Shown one piece after another: positions 7,234 to 14,700 of a DNA stretch of 22,404 bases (the first letter of the stretch is position 1; each line of letters begins with the position of its first letter). Source of the stretch: a virus; the IMG/VR virus record IMGVR_UViG_3300042896_000406, positions 1 through 22,404 of that record; one strand, written 5' to 3'. The notes under the pieces were generated by a model. That model had not been told where the DNA came from, made no database searches, and worked only from the letters and a program-made list of their open reading frames with translations. Both the position numbers and the translations under genes were made by a program.

Positions 7234-8334
7234 TTACCTTTGGACCGGCTCGCCGTTTGGTGCGGGCACGTTATGGAAGTCGCCACCGGCAACGGGCGCA
7301 AGGTCCTCATAGGCTCGCGCTTCATTCACCGACAGACGGCCGTCCAAAATTTGGGCACCGATTATCTCGGTGCGCGTTTTGATATCGGCCCTGATTCGGG
7401 CGTCAACGTTCAACTTCATGTAAACACCATCGGGTAGCAGCCGGGTCATAGCCCGCTCAATACGGATTACATACGGTGCCGCGTCCTGTGCACGGTTCAG
7501 CGACCGCGATTCGTCATTCGTGTACGCAACCGAGCCCTGTGCTGGTGTGCCACCAATCTCGCGCGGATCAATGCCATAAATAGCTGCAATCTGATTCGCT
7601 GAAAGATTGAGCGTCTCGATGAACTGTGCATGATTCGGCGGAATCGACATCGCGTGCAATTCCCAATCGGAACCGACTACGAACGGTTTGCCATTAGCAA
7701 AAGACCTTGAGGCACGCTCGGCGGCCGTAGCAGCCACTTCCGCGTCAATCATTTTTGCGGTGTTCTTTAGCACCGATGGTGGCAAACCGCCCCCGCGCTT
7801 TACATCTGCATAATCTTGCGCCGACAACCCGGCCCGAATGATCGCCGCATAATGCTCAATAGGTGACAGGCCAACCTTTTTACCGGGCGGAACAATCCAC
7901 GGAATATGGGCAATCATCCCGTCGGGCAATGGTGCCCCGTCAAGAATCCAAGGCGTGTTATCGCCACCCGAGAACATGCCGCTCCACATAATCATCAAAG
8001 GGCGCTTATCGGGTGAGAACGCGGTGATCTTGCCGACCGCGTTGCCCTGTGCCGCAATCGAATAGACCGCTTGCCCTAGAAACGTACCTAAGCCGATTTC
8101 GTCATCAATGTTGCGCGCCAACTCGGGAGGCTCGACCGCAATACGCTTCGTGCCATCAAGTCGGTAAAAGTCCACCGGCAACGTCGAAACATAATCAACC
8201 AAGAAACGGAGTGCAGCAAAAACAGGTGCCAAGCGGATCGCTTTAGCCTCATTGACCGCCAACGGTGGCGGGTCACCATTAGCCCACCATTGCGGTACAG
8301 CCCGCACTTCAGCCGTTTTAAATAGCACGCTCAT
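7234..8334 (-). CDS. Portal protein (HK97 family)
   Basis: 366 aa, forming the dodecameric DNA channel at the capsid vertex. The sequence has the portal pattern: an N-terminal segment with APVFAALRFLVDYVSTLPVD, then LGTFLGQAVYSIAAQGNAVG (core strand-helix), LSPIEHYAAIIRAGLSAQDY, and the clip/stem segment SVLKNTAKMIDAEVAAT. NHAQFIETLNLSANQIAAIY is followed by GIDPREIG, the classic portal motif (IAxxFGIPPxxLG type). It is somewhat shorter than average (400-450 aa), mainly at the C-terminus. The ATG overlaps the stop of the upstream small membrane protein (ATGA). Confidence 0.92.
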   Translation of the reverse strand: MSVLFKTAEVRAVPQWWANGDPPPLAVNEAKAIRLAPVFAALRFLVDYVSTLPVDFYRLDGTKRIAVEPPELARNIDDEIGLGTFLGQAVYSIAAQGNAVGKITAFSPDKRPLMIMWSGMFSGGDNTPWILDGAPLPDGMIAHIPWIVPPGKKVGLSPIEHYAAIIRAGLSAQDYADVKRGGGLPPSVLKNTAKMIDAEVAATAAERASRSFANGKPFVVGSDWELHAMSIPPNHAQFIETLNLSANQIAAIYGIDPREIGGTPAQGSVAYTNDESRSLNRAQDAAPYVIRIERAMTRLLPDGVYMKLNVDARIRADIKTRTEIIGAQILDGRLSVNEARAYEDLAPVAGGDFHNVPAPNGEPVQR

Positions 8335-8504
8335 TTGTCCCCATTCCTAGACAACCACGAGAACAGCGCCGAAATGCCAATAAGGCCCGCACCGAAAACA
8401 ATCAACGCGACCGGCCACAACCACACCGCAACCACGAGCACCATGCACGCGATACCTGCCGCGATGATGATGCCGCCCGCGAACTCCATAATTGTGGTAA
8501 CCAA
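8331..8504 (-). CDS. Small two-helix membrane protein between large terminase and portal
   Basis: 57 aa from a TTG start (8504) with AGGAG five bases upstream; an internal ATG at 8489 would give 52 aa but lacks a spaced ribosome-binding site. The protein is almost entirely hydrophobic: about residues 6-25 (EFAGGIIIAAGIACMVLVVA) and 26-48 (WLWPVALIVFGAGLIGISAL), then the basic end SWLSRNGDK. Its stop TGA overlaps the portal ATG, and its ribosome-binding site overlaps the terminase stop, so it is a genuine member of the late operon. No function is recognised; small membrane proteins occur in this slot in other actinophages. Confidence 0.65.
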   Translation of the reverse strand: MVTTIMEFAGGIIIAAGIACMVLVVAVWLWPVALIVFGAGLIGISALFSWLSRNGDK

Positions 8505-8512
8505 AATAACTC

Positions 8513-10045
8513 CTAAAAGAACGACTTGTCTAGGTCGTAGTCGGCTAACGCATTAGAAAGATGAGCAGCATACGCGACGGTTGCCGCACGTAACGGGGTT
8601 ACATCCGTGGAGGATTTGGACGCCGACCATAAGAACTGCTCACCCGAAAACCGTTTACCAGCACCAAGCACCGCCACCGTTAGCGGCTCTTGCCCTTTAT
8701 GCTTCAGCCGCCCGTTTATAAAGCCGTCAGTGATCGTCGCGCAAGCGTTACGAAACTCGGTTAGCGACAGTTGCACCACCGTAATACCTGCATCCTCGAA
8801 CGCGGGGACGAGTAGCTGGTTATCGCCAACCCTGTCCATAGCAACCGAGGATAAGCCTTTAGTTTGCAGCACCTCAAGGGTACGAGTTACCGCAAAATCT
8901 TGTGCCCATTGGGCGTTGGAGCCTAGCTCGTATTGGATCACATCAAGCAAGTCGAACCCGCTAGAGCTACCAGCCGCGACGATTGCGAAAGCCTGCGACA
9001 AACCGGAACGAAAATCTATAGCAATCGACGGCGGGCCGGTAATGGTTGCGTCTGGCTCTAGGTTGGTCTCGAACACACCATGCGGAAACGCACCCTCCAC
9101 CATCGTGTCAACCCATTGGCACAAGACCTCAGTGCGGAACACCCGCTCGGGGTCAGTTGTCAACGCCGACCCGATAGACCGTTCCGTGATCGAAAACCCT
9201 AACGACGGATTAGCTTGCGCCCACCCTGCACGATCCCGCACATCCATACATGGAGCGGCCGACCACTCAAAAATGCCTAACGAGGTGTCGTCGATGTCGT
9301 CAACAAGATCGTCAACCCGCGACGACTCTTTGCTCAACCCATCCGGGTCGCCCAACGCAATATGCGCCAAAACTCGCAAATGAGACAACACCACCGACGA
9401 ACGATCACCCGCATTAGACGCCGCCCAAATTTGCGACAACTTTCGCGCCATTGTCGTTTTTGTGACCGCCGACCACGCCTCCCAGTTTTGATGCTCGCGT
9501 AGCTCATCCAAAATAACTAGGTCACTAGACAGCCCACGACCACCGCGCCTAGTAGCCGCCTGCACTTTGTACCGTGAACCCGACACCAGACGAAGCGCTT
9601 TCTTGCCGTTGGTCAAATCGACCTTATCAATCTCGGCCGCAAGCTCAGGAACCTGCTGCGCCATATCGACAGCGCCGCTCCAAATTTCTTCGGCAATGTC
9701 AAGATTTTGAGCCGAGCCGAGCACCAACGGGGCACCATCAACAAACATGCGCCACAACGACAACACCTGCATGAGGGTGCTCTTGCCATTCTGGCGAGCC
9801 ACCAACAACACAACCGTGCTAAACCTGAACGAACCATCGGGCAAAGTCTCAAGCGCATGAATCAGCAACCACCGTTGCCACGGGTACAGGTCCAGCTCTA
9901 AAACTTCCTCAGCGAACCGGATGCACTCAAACCCACGCGAACTGGTAGCCGTCAACTTCCTCAGCGGCGGGGTAAAGATGCGAGGTTGCTCGCACCCCTC
10001 AAGCCGACTTATCGCCACGGATTGCCGAAAGCTTGCCACTCGCAC
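8513..10045 (-). CDS. Terminase large subunit
   Basis: 510 aa from the GTG at 10045. The ATPase drives DNA into the prohead and the nuclease cuts the concatemer. Visible motifs: YPWQRWLLIHALE, Walker A VVLLVARQNGKST (lysine and serine/threonine present, about residue 83-90), Walker B DLVILDE followed by LREH (176-181), the coupling segment IWAASNAG, and nuclease-domain acidic residues in SIAIDFRSGLSQ (Asp about 344) and VAMDRVGDN. The frame stays open to a TTG at 10063, but the GTG has AGAAGG six bases upstream and I favour it. It overlaps the end of the small-subunit gene in a different frame. Confidence 0.93.
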   Translation of the reverse strand: MRVASFRQSVAISRLEGCEQPRIFTPPLRKLTATSSRGFECIRFAEEVLELDLYPWQRWLLIHALETLPDGSFRFSTVVLLVARQNGKSTLMQVLSLWRMFVDGAPLVLGSAQNLDIAEEIWSGAVDMAQQVPELAAEIDKVDLTNGKKALRLVSGSRYKVQAATRRGGRGLSSDLVILDELREHQNWEAWSAVTKTTMARKLSQIWAASNAGDRSSVVLSHLRVLAHIALGDPDGLSKESSRVDDLVDDIDDTSLGIFEWSAAPCMDVRDRAGWAQANPSLGFSITERSIGSALTTDPERVFRTEVLCQWVDTMVEGAFPHGVFETNLEPDATITGPPSIAIDFRSGLSQAFAIVAAGSSSGFDLLDVIQYELGSNAQWAQDFAVTRTLEVLQTKGLSSVAMDRVGDNQLLVPAFEDAGITVVQLSLTEFRNACATITDGFINGRLKHKGQEPLTVAVLGAGKRFSGEQFLWSASKSSTDVTPLRAATVAYAAHLSNALADYDLDKSFF

Positions 10046-10322
10046 GAACCACCTTCTGATCAAGTGCCTTACGCCCTGCCGGCGTCAGACCGAGCTGATC
10101 GCAATACTTCAAAAAAGCCGAAAGACTCACGTTGTCATTCTGCGGAACCGTAGGACGCGAACCCGTATCACCAGCATCCTCACCAGCCCACCGAACAACA
10201 ACATCCCACGCATCAATCTTCCGAGCCAACGCACGCAACGCCTCAACCGCCCCAGCATCCATCGGCGTCAGATGCACAGCCGCAATGATCGCCTCATCGG
10301 TTGCCGTCACAAGATCAGACAT
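9999..10322 (-). CDS. Terminase small subunit-like protein
   Basis: 107 aa from the ATG at 10322 (a GTG at 10328 adds two residues). It is Ala-rich and helical: ATDEAIIAAVHLTPMDAGAV, then EALRALARKIDAWDVVV, a spacer, and the C-terminal segment LSAFLKYCDQLGLTPAGRKA followed by the basic tail KVVRASGKLSAIRGDKSA. The C-terminal LGLTPAGRKAL pattern is typical of small terminases of the P27/actinophage type, which recognise the packaging site and form a ring that loads the large subunit. Position directly upstream of, and overlapping, the large subunit gene supports the call. The segment just upstream carries the repeat array that may be its target. Confidence 0.78.
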   Translation of the reverse strand: MSDLVTATDEAIIAAVHLTPMDAGAVEALRALARKIDAWDVVVRWAGEDAGDTGSRPTVPQNDNVSLSAFLKYCDQLGLTPAGRKALDQKVVRASGKLSAIRGDKSA

Positions 10323-10337
10323 GCACACACCCCAAAC

Positions 10338-10611
10338 CTATGTTCGAATGTCACACACAGAACCAGAACACATATTCGAAAAACTCGCGCGCGACCCCCA
10401 CCCAACGTCTCGGGGGGAGAAAAACGGATCACCCCGACGGTCTTACGTCGCATTTTTCAAAAAAACCGAAGAGCCCAAATATTCCGCGGAAACACGCGGT
10501 TTTTGCCCAGTGTTTGCGCGGTTTTTGAGTTTGTGGCTAGCATCGGCTGATATTCGAACATAGGTTCGGAACTGGAGCTATGTTCGAATCAGGCTGTACA
10601 GATGTTCGAAT
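10338..10611. repeat. Cluster of TTCGAA-centred repeats between HNH and small terminase genes
   Basis: The 12-mer CTATGTTCGAAT occurs exactly at 10338-10349 and 10578-10589, and inverted at 10552-10563. Shared flanks make the first and inverted copies a 15-bp inverted repeat (AACCTATGTTCGAAT at 10335-10349 against 10552-10566). A fourth copy, ATGTTCGAAT, is at 10602-10611 beside the HNH stop codon, and a degenerate one (ATATTCGAA) at 10372-10380. The gap also holds a perfect palindrome TTCCGCGGAA (10482-10491) and a G-rich CTCGGGGGGAG (10409-10419). No coding sequence is supported here. Location suggests the cos/terminase-binding region; repressor operators are the alternative. Confidence 0.75.
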
Positions 10612-10931
10612 TACCATGCTGAGTTGGTCCATGATGTTGTTGCCTCATAGGCTAGACCGGCTCGATGCGCCTTGCGCTTACGATTGCTGCGCCTAGCCCC
10701 GTCGCTGTAGTTGCAGCGCATACACTCGGGCCCGTGGTTATTGGGGTCGAGCACGTCTCCACCGTCTTCTAACGCGGTGTAATGCCCGAGTGTGATGGAA
10801 TTGCTGTGCCCTTTGGGCGCATCCGCATACAAGTCTTTGCCGCACCGCCAACACGATTGAACATCGCCGCGTGCTTTCAGTGCCGCTATGGCTGACATGT
10901 ACCTACGGCCACCGCGCGGGTTAGTTGCCAT
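10611..10931 (-). CDS. HNH endonuclease of the packaging module
   Basis: 106 aa. It shows the zinc-binding HNH fold: CWRC (Cys27, Cys30), ITLGHYTALEDGGDVLDPNN (active-site His50 and Asn64/65), then ECMRCN (Cys70, Cys73, Asn74) and a basic tail RRSNRKRKAHR. In HK97-type cos phages a small HNH protein encoded beside the terminase is needed with the large subunit for cos cleavage, and this gene lies one gap away from the small terminase. The ATG at 10931 overlaps the end of the preceding 73-aa gene. An upstream in-frame TTG would add one residue only. Confidence 0.88.
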   Translation of the reverse strand: MATNPRGGRRYMSAIAALKARGDVQSCWRCGKDLYADAPKGHSNSITLGHYTALEDGGDVLDPNNHGPECMRCNYSDGARRSNRKRKAHRAGLAYEATTSWTNSAW

Positions 10932-11142
10932 CAATCGCTCGCATTAGTGCCGCGTAGACTGCCGGGTCGAGATGATCGAGGATGGTCACGCCTGCTCGTA
11001 TGGCAGGGCTGAGCATCTTGAGCTCGACGTCGTTAGCGGCTGTTATGACTTCGGCTACAGCGTCATTGATTGCGCCCGGTTCGGCCGTCCATGTGTCGGC
11101 GTGCGGCATCATCTGTATTTGTCGCTGTACGGCGTCACTCAT
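10921..11142 (-). CDS. Small protein of unknown function upstream of HNH
   Basis: 73 aa, acidic and Ala-rich, predicted mainly helical. It begins MSDAVQRQIQMMPHADTWTA, then INDAVAEVITAANDVELKML, and ends LDPAVYAALMRAIDGN. No domain is recognised. The ATG overlaps the stop of the preceding 34-aa gene (ATGAGTGA), and its own stop overlaps the start of HNH, so it is part of the coupled late operon head. Confidence 0.65.
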   Translation of the reverse strand: MSDAVQRQIQMMPHADTWTAEPGAINDAVAEVITAANDVELKMLSPAIRAGVTILDHLDPAVYAALMRAIDGN

Positions 11143-11239
11143 CGCTTAGCTCATCGTTGCCGCGTGCTAAGGCATCATCAAACGCGGTCAGCGCTGCGGT
11201 GATTTTGTCTACCAGCCAACCGATCACAGGTATCTGCAT
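11135..11239 (-). CDS. 34-aa protein, first gene of the packaging/head operon
   Basis: Short reading frame: MQIPVIGWLVDKITAALTAF then DDALARGNDELSDE. An amphipathic/hydrophobic N-terminal helix is followed by an acidic end. GGGAG lies five bases before the ATG, and the stop overlaps the next gene's ATG, which supports translation. Function is unknown. It is the first gene after the repeat-containing gap at 11240-11480. Confidence 0.5.
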   Translation of the reverse strand: MQIPVIGWLVDKITAALTAFDDALARGNDELSDE

Positions 11240-11246
11240 GGTGCTC

Positions 11247-11344
11247 CCAAATGTATGTTTATTTGGTTTAGCGGGCTTTATAGCAATAAAGCTTTACACA
11301 TGCGCCCTATGTGTAACTATTTAGGCTGTTTATTTACACATAGG
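11247..11344. promoter_or_regulatory. Inverted-repeat control region upstream of the packaging genes
   Basis: The gap 11240-11480 has no supported gene. TTACACAT at 11294-11301 and its complement ATGTGTAA at 11309-11316 form an 8-bp dyad. A third half-site at 11334-11341 makes an 11-bp inverted repeat (CCTATGTGTAA 11306-11316 with TTACACATAGG 11334-11344). A hairpin GCTTTAT-AGCA-ATAAAGC lies at 11274-11291, and another dyad CCAAAT...ATTTGG at 11247-11266 sits just upstream of the first gene's ribosome-binding site. The arrangement suggests an operator/promoter for the late genes. The remainder (11345-11480) contains short dyads such as GGGATAATCCC and nothing else clear. Confidence 0.6.
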
Positions 11345-11480
11345 CGCGTATCCGTAAATAGGTGGATATCATCCGTTATATCTACTTGGGTATAACCCCG
11401 CATGGCTTGATGTGGGGATAATCCCGCTTGCAAGGTTGTTCCGCTAATGGGGCGATTCAGTCGGCAACCGAACAAACGAC

Positions 11481-12164
11481 TTAAGCAATCACATTCCCAA
11501 AATCGAACGCTTGTTGGCTTAACGATTTAGCAATCATTTCGCAATAGCGTTCCTCAAGCTCAACGCCAATACAAGTGCGGCCAAGGTTGCGAGCAGCAAC
11601 AAGGGTTGCGCCCGAACCTGCAAACGGGTCCGCGATCGTTCCGGGCGGACAACGGTCGAGCAGTATCTCCATAAGGCCCACGGGCTTCGGGGTTGGGTGG
11701 CCGATGCGGGCGACCTCCACCGAGCGTGCTTCTGCTGTGGTTATTACCGATCTCAGCGGCGGTGACGACGGGCGGAACCCTTTGCCCAGTATGTATATCT
11801 CTTCATCGTTGGACATGAACGGCATATTGGCTGGGCCGGGGGCTTGACCCTTCTTGTGCCAGATCAAACGGTGTTGCACGTCATCTGGGCGTTGCGCACG
11901 CCATGTGCCAAAGACAATTGCGGAACGCTGCTCTCCCCATGCTGTTAGAACAGCGTCACGAACCTCAGTTGAGTTGTCGCCCGATACGGCATTGCGAATC
12001 TCGGTCTGTGATCCCTTGCCCTTGTAGCCGCCCTTGTGGGCAGTCCACGCGATCCCATAAGGCGGATCGGTCACGAGAACGTCAGCGGTGAGCCAGTCAG
12101 TTACCTCAAGACAATCCCCGAAGTACAGGGTAACGAAGTCGTCTTGGTAATACGGGGTACTCAC
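11481..12164 (-). CDS. DNA methyltransferase (N6-adenine or N4-cytosine), beta class
   Basis: 227 aa. Transfers methyl from S-adenosylmethionine to an exocyclic amino group of a DNA base. Motif IV VTDPPYGIAW (DPPY at 33-36) comes first and the SAM-binding motif I ADPFAGSGATL (about 178-188) comes last, after HPTPKPVGLMEILLDRC; this order defines the beta class. The middle region (RLIWHKKGQAPGPANM, FMSNDEEIYILGKGFRP) is the catalytic core with little room for a separate target-recognition domain. GTG start overlapping the stop of the metallophosphoesterase gene (GTGA). No restriction enzyme gene is adjacent, so this is probably an orphan protective or regulatory enzyme. Confidence 0.9.
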   Translation of the reverse strand: MSTPYYQDDFVTLYFGDCLEVTDWLTADVLVTDPPYGIAWTAHKGGYKGKGSQTEIRNAVSGDNSTEVRDAVLTAWGEQRSAIVFGTWRAQRPDDVQHRLIWHKKGQAPGPANMPFMSNDEEIYILGKGFRPSSPPLRSVITTAEARSVEVARIGHPTPKPVGLMEILLDRCPPGTIADPFAGSGATLVAARNLGRTCIGVELEERYCEMIAKSLSQQAFDFGNVIA

Positions 12165-13399
12165 AGCGCGGCCAGCCCTTGCAATGCAAACCCGTTCGCG
12201 TCAATCTCGAAGACCATCAACGCGGGGTCGCCGTCCTCGCCTTGCGAGTTGCGCACCCACGCTGAACCGTTGTCGAGACAAGGTGCTTGGACGTGCCACC
12301 GGGGTTTGCCTGTTAGCTCGTTACGTCCAGATGGACGAATTGAAGCAAAATGGAAGTGCCCTGTTAGCAGCACATCGCAATTGAGGACACCGGCATGGGT
12401 CATTTTCGTCCACCAGGTAATTACACCGTTCGGCCCGGATGCTTGGTGCCCGTGTGCGAGCCCTAACCTTGTGCCGCGGATGTCAAAGATCAGTGATTCA
12501 GACCAATCGGCGGGACGGTGGAAAGTAGCCGGCAACCCGACCTCGACCGCCATTGCCTCAAGGCGTTTGCTGATGTGGAGGCCCCAATCATCGGTGGGCT
12601 TACCGATCAGCCCTTTACCGCGTCGCAGTTGCGCATGATTCGACGGGATCGACAGCACATCAACCGGGGCGAACCGTGCCGCGAGTTTGATGACCTTCCA
12701 AAATTCGGTCGCGGCCACGTCGATCTGATCTGTGAGCGCTAATCCGTTGGTGGCAAGCTGCGAACTTGTGTTCTCGATGCCTTCCACGATGTCGCCCACG
12801 TCGGCTATAACGATGTGTGCGGGTTTGACTTTGCGAATGTGCGCCTCAAGAGCGACCCGCTTATCTTCCAACCGTGTCAATAGCTCAGTCATCCCGCCGA
12901 GATGATCGACCTTACCGGTCTGAATGTCAGCCCAACACACGACTAACGTGACCGCGCGTGCTGCAAGCGCTACCGGAATGTGTTTACTTTTGGCTACATC
13001 CGCATACAACGCCGGTAGATCAATAACCGACTTCGACGCATCCGCCAGGATCGGCCGCACGTTGTTTAGCTTGTTCCAAAAGCCGCCGCTCGGGTTCGAG
13101 GTCCATCCCCATGTGAACGTCACCGTGTCGGGGTCTTGCCCCTGCTCGCGGATAAACGCCCGGTAATCGTCATGGCCCCATGCGCGGTCACTGTGACGCA
13201 CATAGCTATCCCCGTTGGGTGTGTGGGTTTCTGACTCGCCTAGCACCGTAACAGCGTTATAGCTTGGCTCATGCTTCAGGTGACGCCTAACGGATGCCTC
13301 ATCGACATCGAGAAAGCGTGCCCAACCCTTTTTGGTGCGGGACTCATCGACGGTAACACCGGCATTATTAGCTTTAGCACATACTGAACAGTGAGACAT
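12161..13399 (-). CDS. Metallophosphoesterase with N-terminal Cys/HTH region (DNA-binding, possibly nuclease)
   Basis: 412 aa. The N-terminus has CSVC (residues 4-7) followed by a helix-turn-helix-like stretch (KKGWARFLDVDEASVRRHLK, 23-42). A spacer with HDDYRAFIREQGQDPDTVTF follows. The C-terminal half is a calcineurin-like metallophosphoesterase: motif I WADIQTGK (Asp158, Gln160), motif II GDIVEG (202-207), motif III PSNHAQ (252-257), HGH (316-318) and the final GHFHF (347-351). Gln replaces the common His in motif I and SNHA replaces GNHD, as in SbcD/Mre11-like phage relatives. A role in DNA end processing or repair is plausible but not shown. Start ATG has GAGGG before it. Confidence 0.72.
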   Translation of the reverse strand: MSHCSVCAKANNAGVTVDESRTKKGWARFLDVDEASVRRHLKHEPSYNAVTVLGESETHTPNGDSYVRHSDRAWGHDDYRAFIREQGQDPDTVTFTWGWTSNPSGGFWNKLNNVRPILADASKSVIDLPALYADVAKSKHIPVALAARAVTLVVCWADIQTGKVDHLGGMTELLTRLEDKRVALEAHIRKVKPAHIVIADVGDIVEGIENTSSQLATNGLALTDQIDVAATEFWKVIKLAARFAPVDVLSIPSNHAQLRRGKGLIGKPTDDWGLHISKRLEAMAVEVGLPATFHRPADWSESLIFDIRGTRLGLAHGHQASGPNGVITWWTKMTHAGVLNCDVLLTGHFHFASIRPSGRNELTGKPRWHVQAPCLDNGSAWVRNSQGEDGDPALMVFEIDANGFALQGLAAL

Positions 13400-13471
13400 G
13401 CGCCCTCAATTCGGTCGGTACGATCAACGTTACCAGAATGTGAGCATTTAGCGGGGATATACGTCAATGTG

Positions 13472-13548
13472 TGGAGCGTGTGGCATCGAAGCCACCTCCA
13501 GACAATTCCCTCATGGGGATTTATCGCCTGTCGAACCAATTACGCCCC
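13472..13548 (-). ncRNA. tRNA/tmRNA-like element in a gene-free gap
   Basis: A 77-base segment can fold like the ends of a tRNA. The 5' strand GGGGCGT (13542-13548) pairs over 7 bp (one G-U) with ACGCTCC (13473-13479), followed by discriminator A. A T-arm-like hairpin GTGGC-TTCGAT-GCCAC (13480-13495) sits directly against it, with a 6-base loop. The 5' side TTGGTTCGACAGG resembles the conserved D-region of tmRNA. A convincing D stem and anticodon arm are missing (the best loop gives an unlikely ATG anticodon), and no CCA is encoded, so I do not call a functional tRNA. Confidence 0.35.
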
Positions 13549-13587
13549 GGGGTAAGCTCGATCAACCGTCCGGCAGTCTGCCAACCC

Positions 13588-13618
13588 AAAAATGCCATTT
13601 TTAGATAGTTCTATGGCA
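13588..13618 (-). terminator. Weak Rho-independent terminator candidate
   Basis: On the minus strand TGCCAT (13618-13613) pairs with ATGGCA (13598-13593) across a 14-base AT-rich loop and is followed by TTTTT (13592-13588). It lies about 23 bases after the stop codon of the 104-aa gene. The stem is short, so termination is probably partial. Confidence 0.4.
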
Positions 13619-13640
13619 CAACATAAGTCTAACATGCATG

Positions 13641-13955
13641 TCAAACTGCTCCCGGCTGCATATCTTTCTCATATTCCAATTGTGCTCTTTGATACACCTT
13701 TGCAACGTCGTCGCCAAGCTCAAGCATCCACTCGGAATGCAATCCCTCGCGCATTTGGTCAGTAGCGATACATTTGCCCCAGAAACAGACGCGCACATAA
13801 GGCCCGCAATCAACAAACTTCACACGACTGAAGACCTCAGACGACGCCCACCGGACATTGATACGTTTCGCAATCATTTCTAACAGGATGGCGCGCTCAA
13901 TCTCGTGCGCAACAATCAAGTGGCGACCATCGACCACATATTCGATATCACTCAT
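13641..13955 (-). CDS. Unknown 104-aa protein
   Basis: It starts SDIEYVVDGRHLIVAHEIER, continues with AILLEMIAKRINVRWASSEV, then VKFVDCGPYVRVCFWGKCIA, and ends in an acidic helix (ELGDDVAKVYQRAQLEYEKD). It has three cysteines without a clear metal motif. No family is recognised. The ATG overlaps the stop of the upstream 228-aa gene (ATGA), and it is the last gene before the tRNA-like gap and a weak terminator. Confidence 0.7.
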   Translation of the reverse strand: MSDIEYVVDGRHLIVAHEIERAILLEMIAKRINVRWASSEVFSRVKFVDCGPYVRVCFWGKCIATDQMREGLHSEWMLELGDDVAKVYQRAQLEYEKDMQPGAV

Positions 13956-14638
13956 GAAACACCAAGCCCCTCAATTGTCAGATTTTCCACCATCAAAGCC
14001 TTATGGCCCGCCGTCTCAAGTTGATAAGCCAGCTCACGCAGCCGGCTAACGCCTTTCCACATTGATGGCGTCTCGGTGTACTCACAAAACCGACACAACG
14101 CAAAGGTCTCCGATAGCCCCGATTGACCGTCAGGCTTATAGACAACCTGTAAAGCGACCTCCTGGCGACCGTCCGCGTTCACATACCATTGAAAGTTGCA
14201 CACCGGGCATGGTGCCATGAGCTCGATACGATTGACACCGTCCAGTTTTTCCTCAATCTGGCGCACCCAACCGCCCCACCGTTTTTCCGCCCGCTGCACG
14301 TCCTTATCGCCCGCCTTACCGATGAAAGCCACGTAGGCCTTGCGTAGCGTTTTCTCAAGCTCTGTGCCGCGCTTAGGACGTTCCCCCGACCATTCCAACA
14401 GGAAAGCGCCGACCTGTCCTTCTAAATTTTCGTACCGTGTTAGAGCATCTACATCTAATGGCACACGCTCGCGCGCCTGTGATCCCCCGACCCCGCTCCC
14501 GACATCGGAGACAATTGCAGCCCGCAACTGTGCAATTAGCGAATCGTGATGCTCGTGATGTTTGCTCCCATCGTCAAGGACCGTCGTAACTGTGTAGCCA
14601 ATGGTCAGCCGGTCGATCGCATCCAGTAGGTCGTCCAT
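13952..14638 (-). CDS. Unknown protein with a four-cysteine zinc-binding region
   Basis: 228 aa. The N-terminal half is helical and charged (MDDLLDAIDRLTIGYTVTTV; later GTELEKTLRKAYVAFIGKAG). The C-terminal half has two CxxC pairs, CPVCNFQWYV (about 144-147) and LCRFCEYTE (about 182-185), separated by a strand-rich insert; this looks like a zinc ribbon. Similar architectures occur among unassigned actinophage proteins near replication genes. DNA or RNA binding is possible, but no activity can be named. It begins a new transcription segment after the promoter/terminator pair at 14660-14729, with AAGGGG six bases before the ATG. Confidence 0.72.
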   Translation of the reverse strand: MDDLLDAIDRLTIGYTVTTVLDDGSKHHEHHDSLIAQLRAAIVSDVGSGVGGSQARERVPLDVDALTRYENLEGQVGAFLLEWSGERPKRGTELEKTLRKAYVAFIGKAGDKDVQRAEKRWGGWVRQIEEKLDGVNRIELMAPCPVCNFQWYVNADGRQEVALQVVYKPDGQSGLSETFALCRFCEYTETPSMWKGVSRLRELAYQLETAGHKALMVENLTIEGLGVS

Positions 14639-14659
14639 TCAATTCCCCTTAGTTTGGGC

Positions 14660-14694
14660 AAAGAAAAGTGCCAGTAGACATAATCTACTGGCAC
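14660..14694 (-). terminator. Strong Rho-independent terminator (possible attenuator)
   Basis: Perfect 11-bp stem: GTGCCAGTAGA (14694-14684 on the minus strand) pairs with TCTACTGGCAC (14678-14668) around a 5-base loop, immediately followed by TTTTCTTT (14667-14660). It lies between the stop of the 83-aa gene and the start of the 228-aa gene, and also just downstream of a promoter candidate. Confidence 0.85.
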
Positions 14695-14700
14695 GAGACA

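Noticed and set aside
8607-9383. 258-aa open frame on the plus strand
   Set aside because: Antisense to the large terminase, which carries Walker A/B and nuclease motifs; a by-product of the codon bias of that gene.
9921-10563. Overlapping plus-strand frames crossing the small terminase gene and the repeat gap
   Set aside because: Products are rich in Arg, Thr and Asn without domain features, and no ribosome-binding site is seen. A 72-aa part within the gap (from 10348) cannot be fully excluded, but the repeats explain the region better.
11481-12164. Restriction-modification system with the methyltransferase
   Set aside because: No restriction endonuclease-like gene is adjacent; the nearby HNH protein belongs to the packaging module by position and motif.
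13276-13539. 87-aa minus-strand frame overlapping the start of the metallophosphoesterase gene and the tRNA-like element
   Set aside because: Overlaps over 120 bases of a well-supported gene in another frame, starts with TTG without a good ribosome-binding site, and leaves no room for the phosphoesterase leader.
13472-13548. A functional tRNA gene
   Set aside because: Acceptor and T-arm-like pairing are present, but the D stem fails, the anticodon stem has a mismatch, position 33 is not T and the implied anticodon ATG is unlikely; recorded only as a tRNA/tmRNA-like element.
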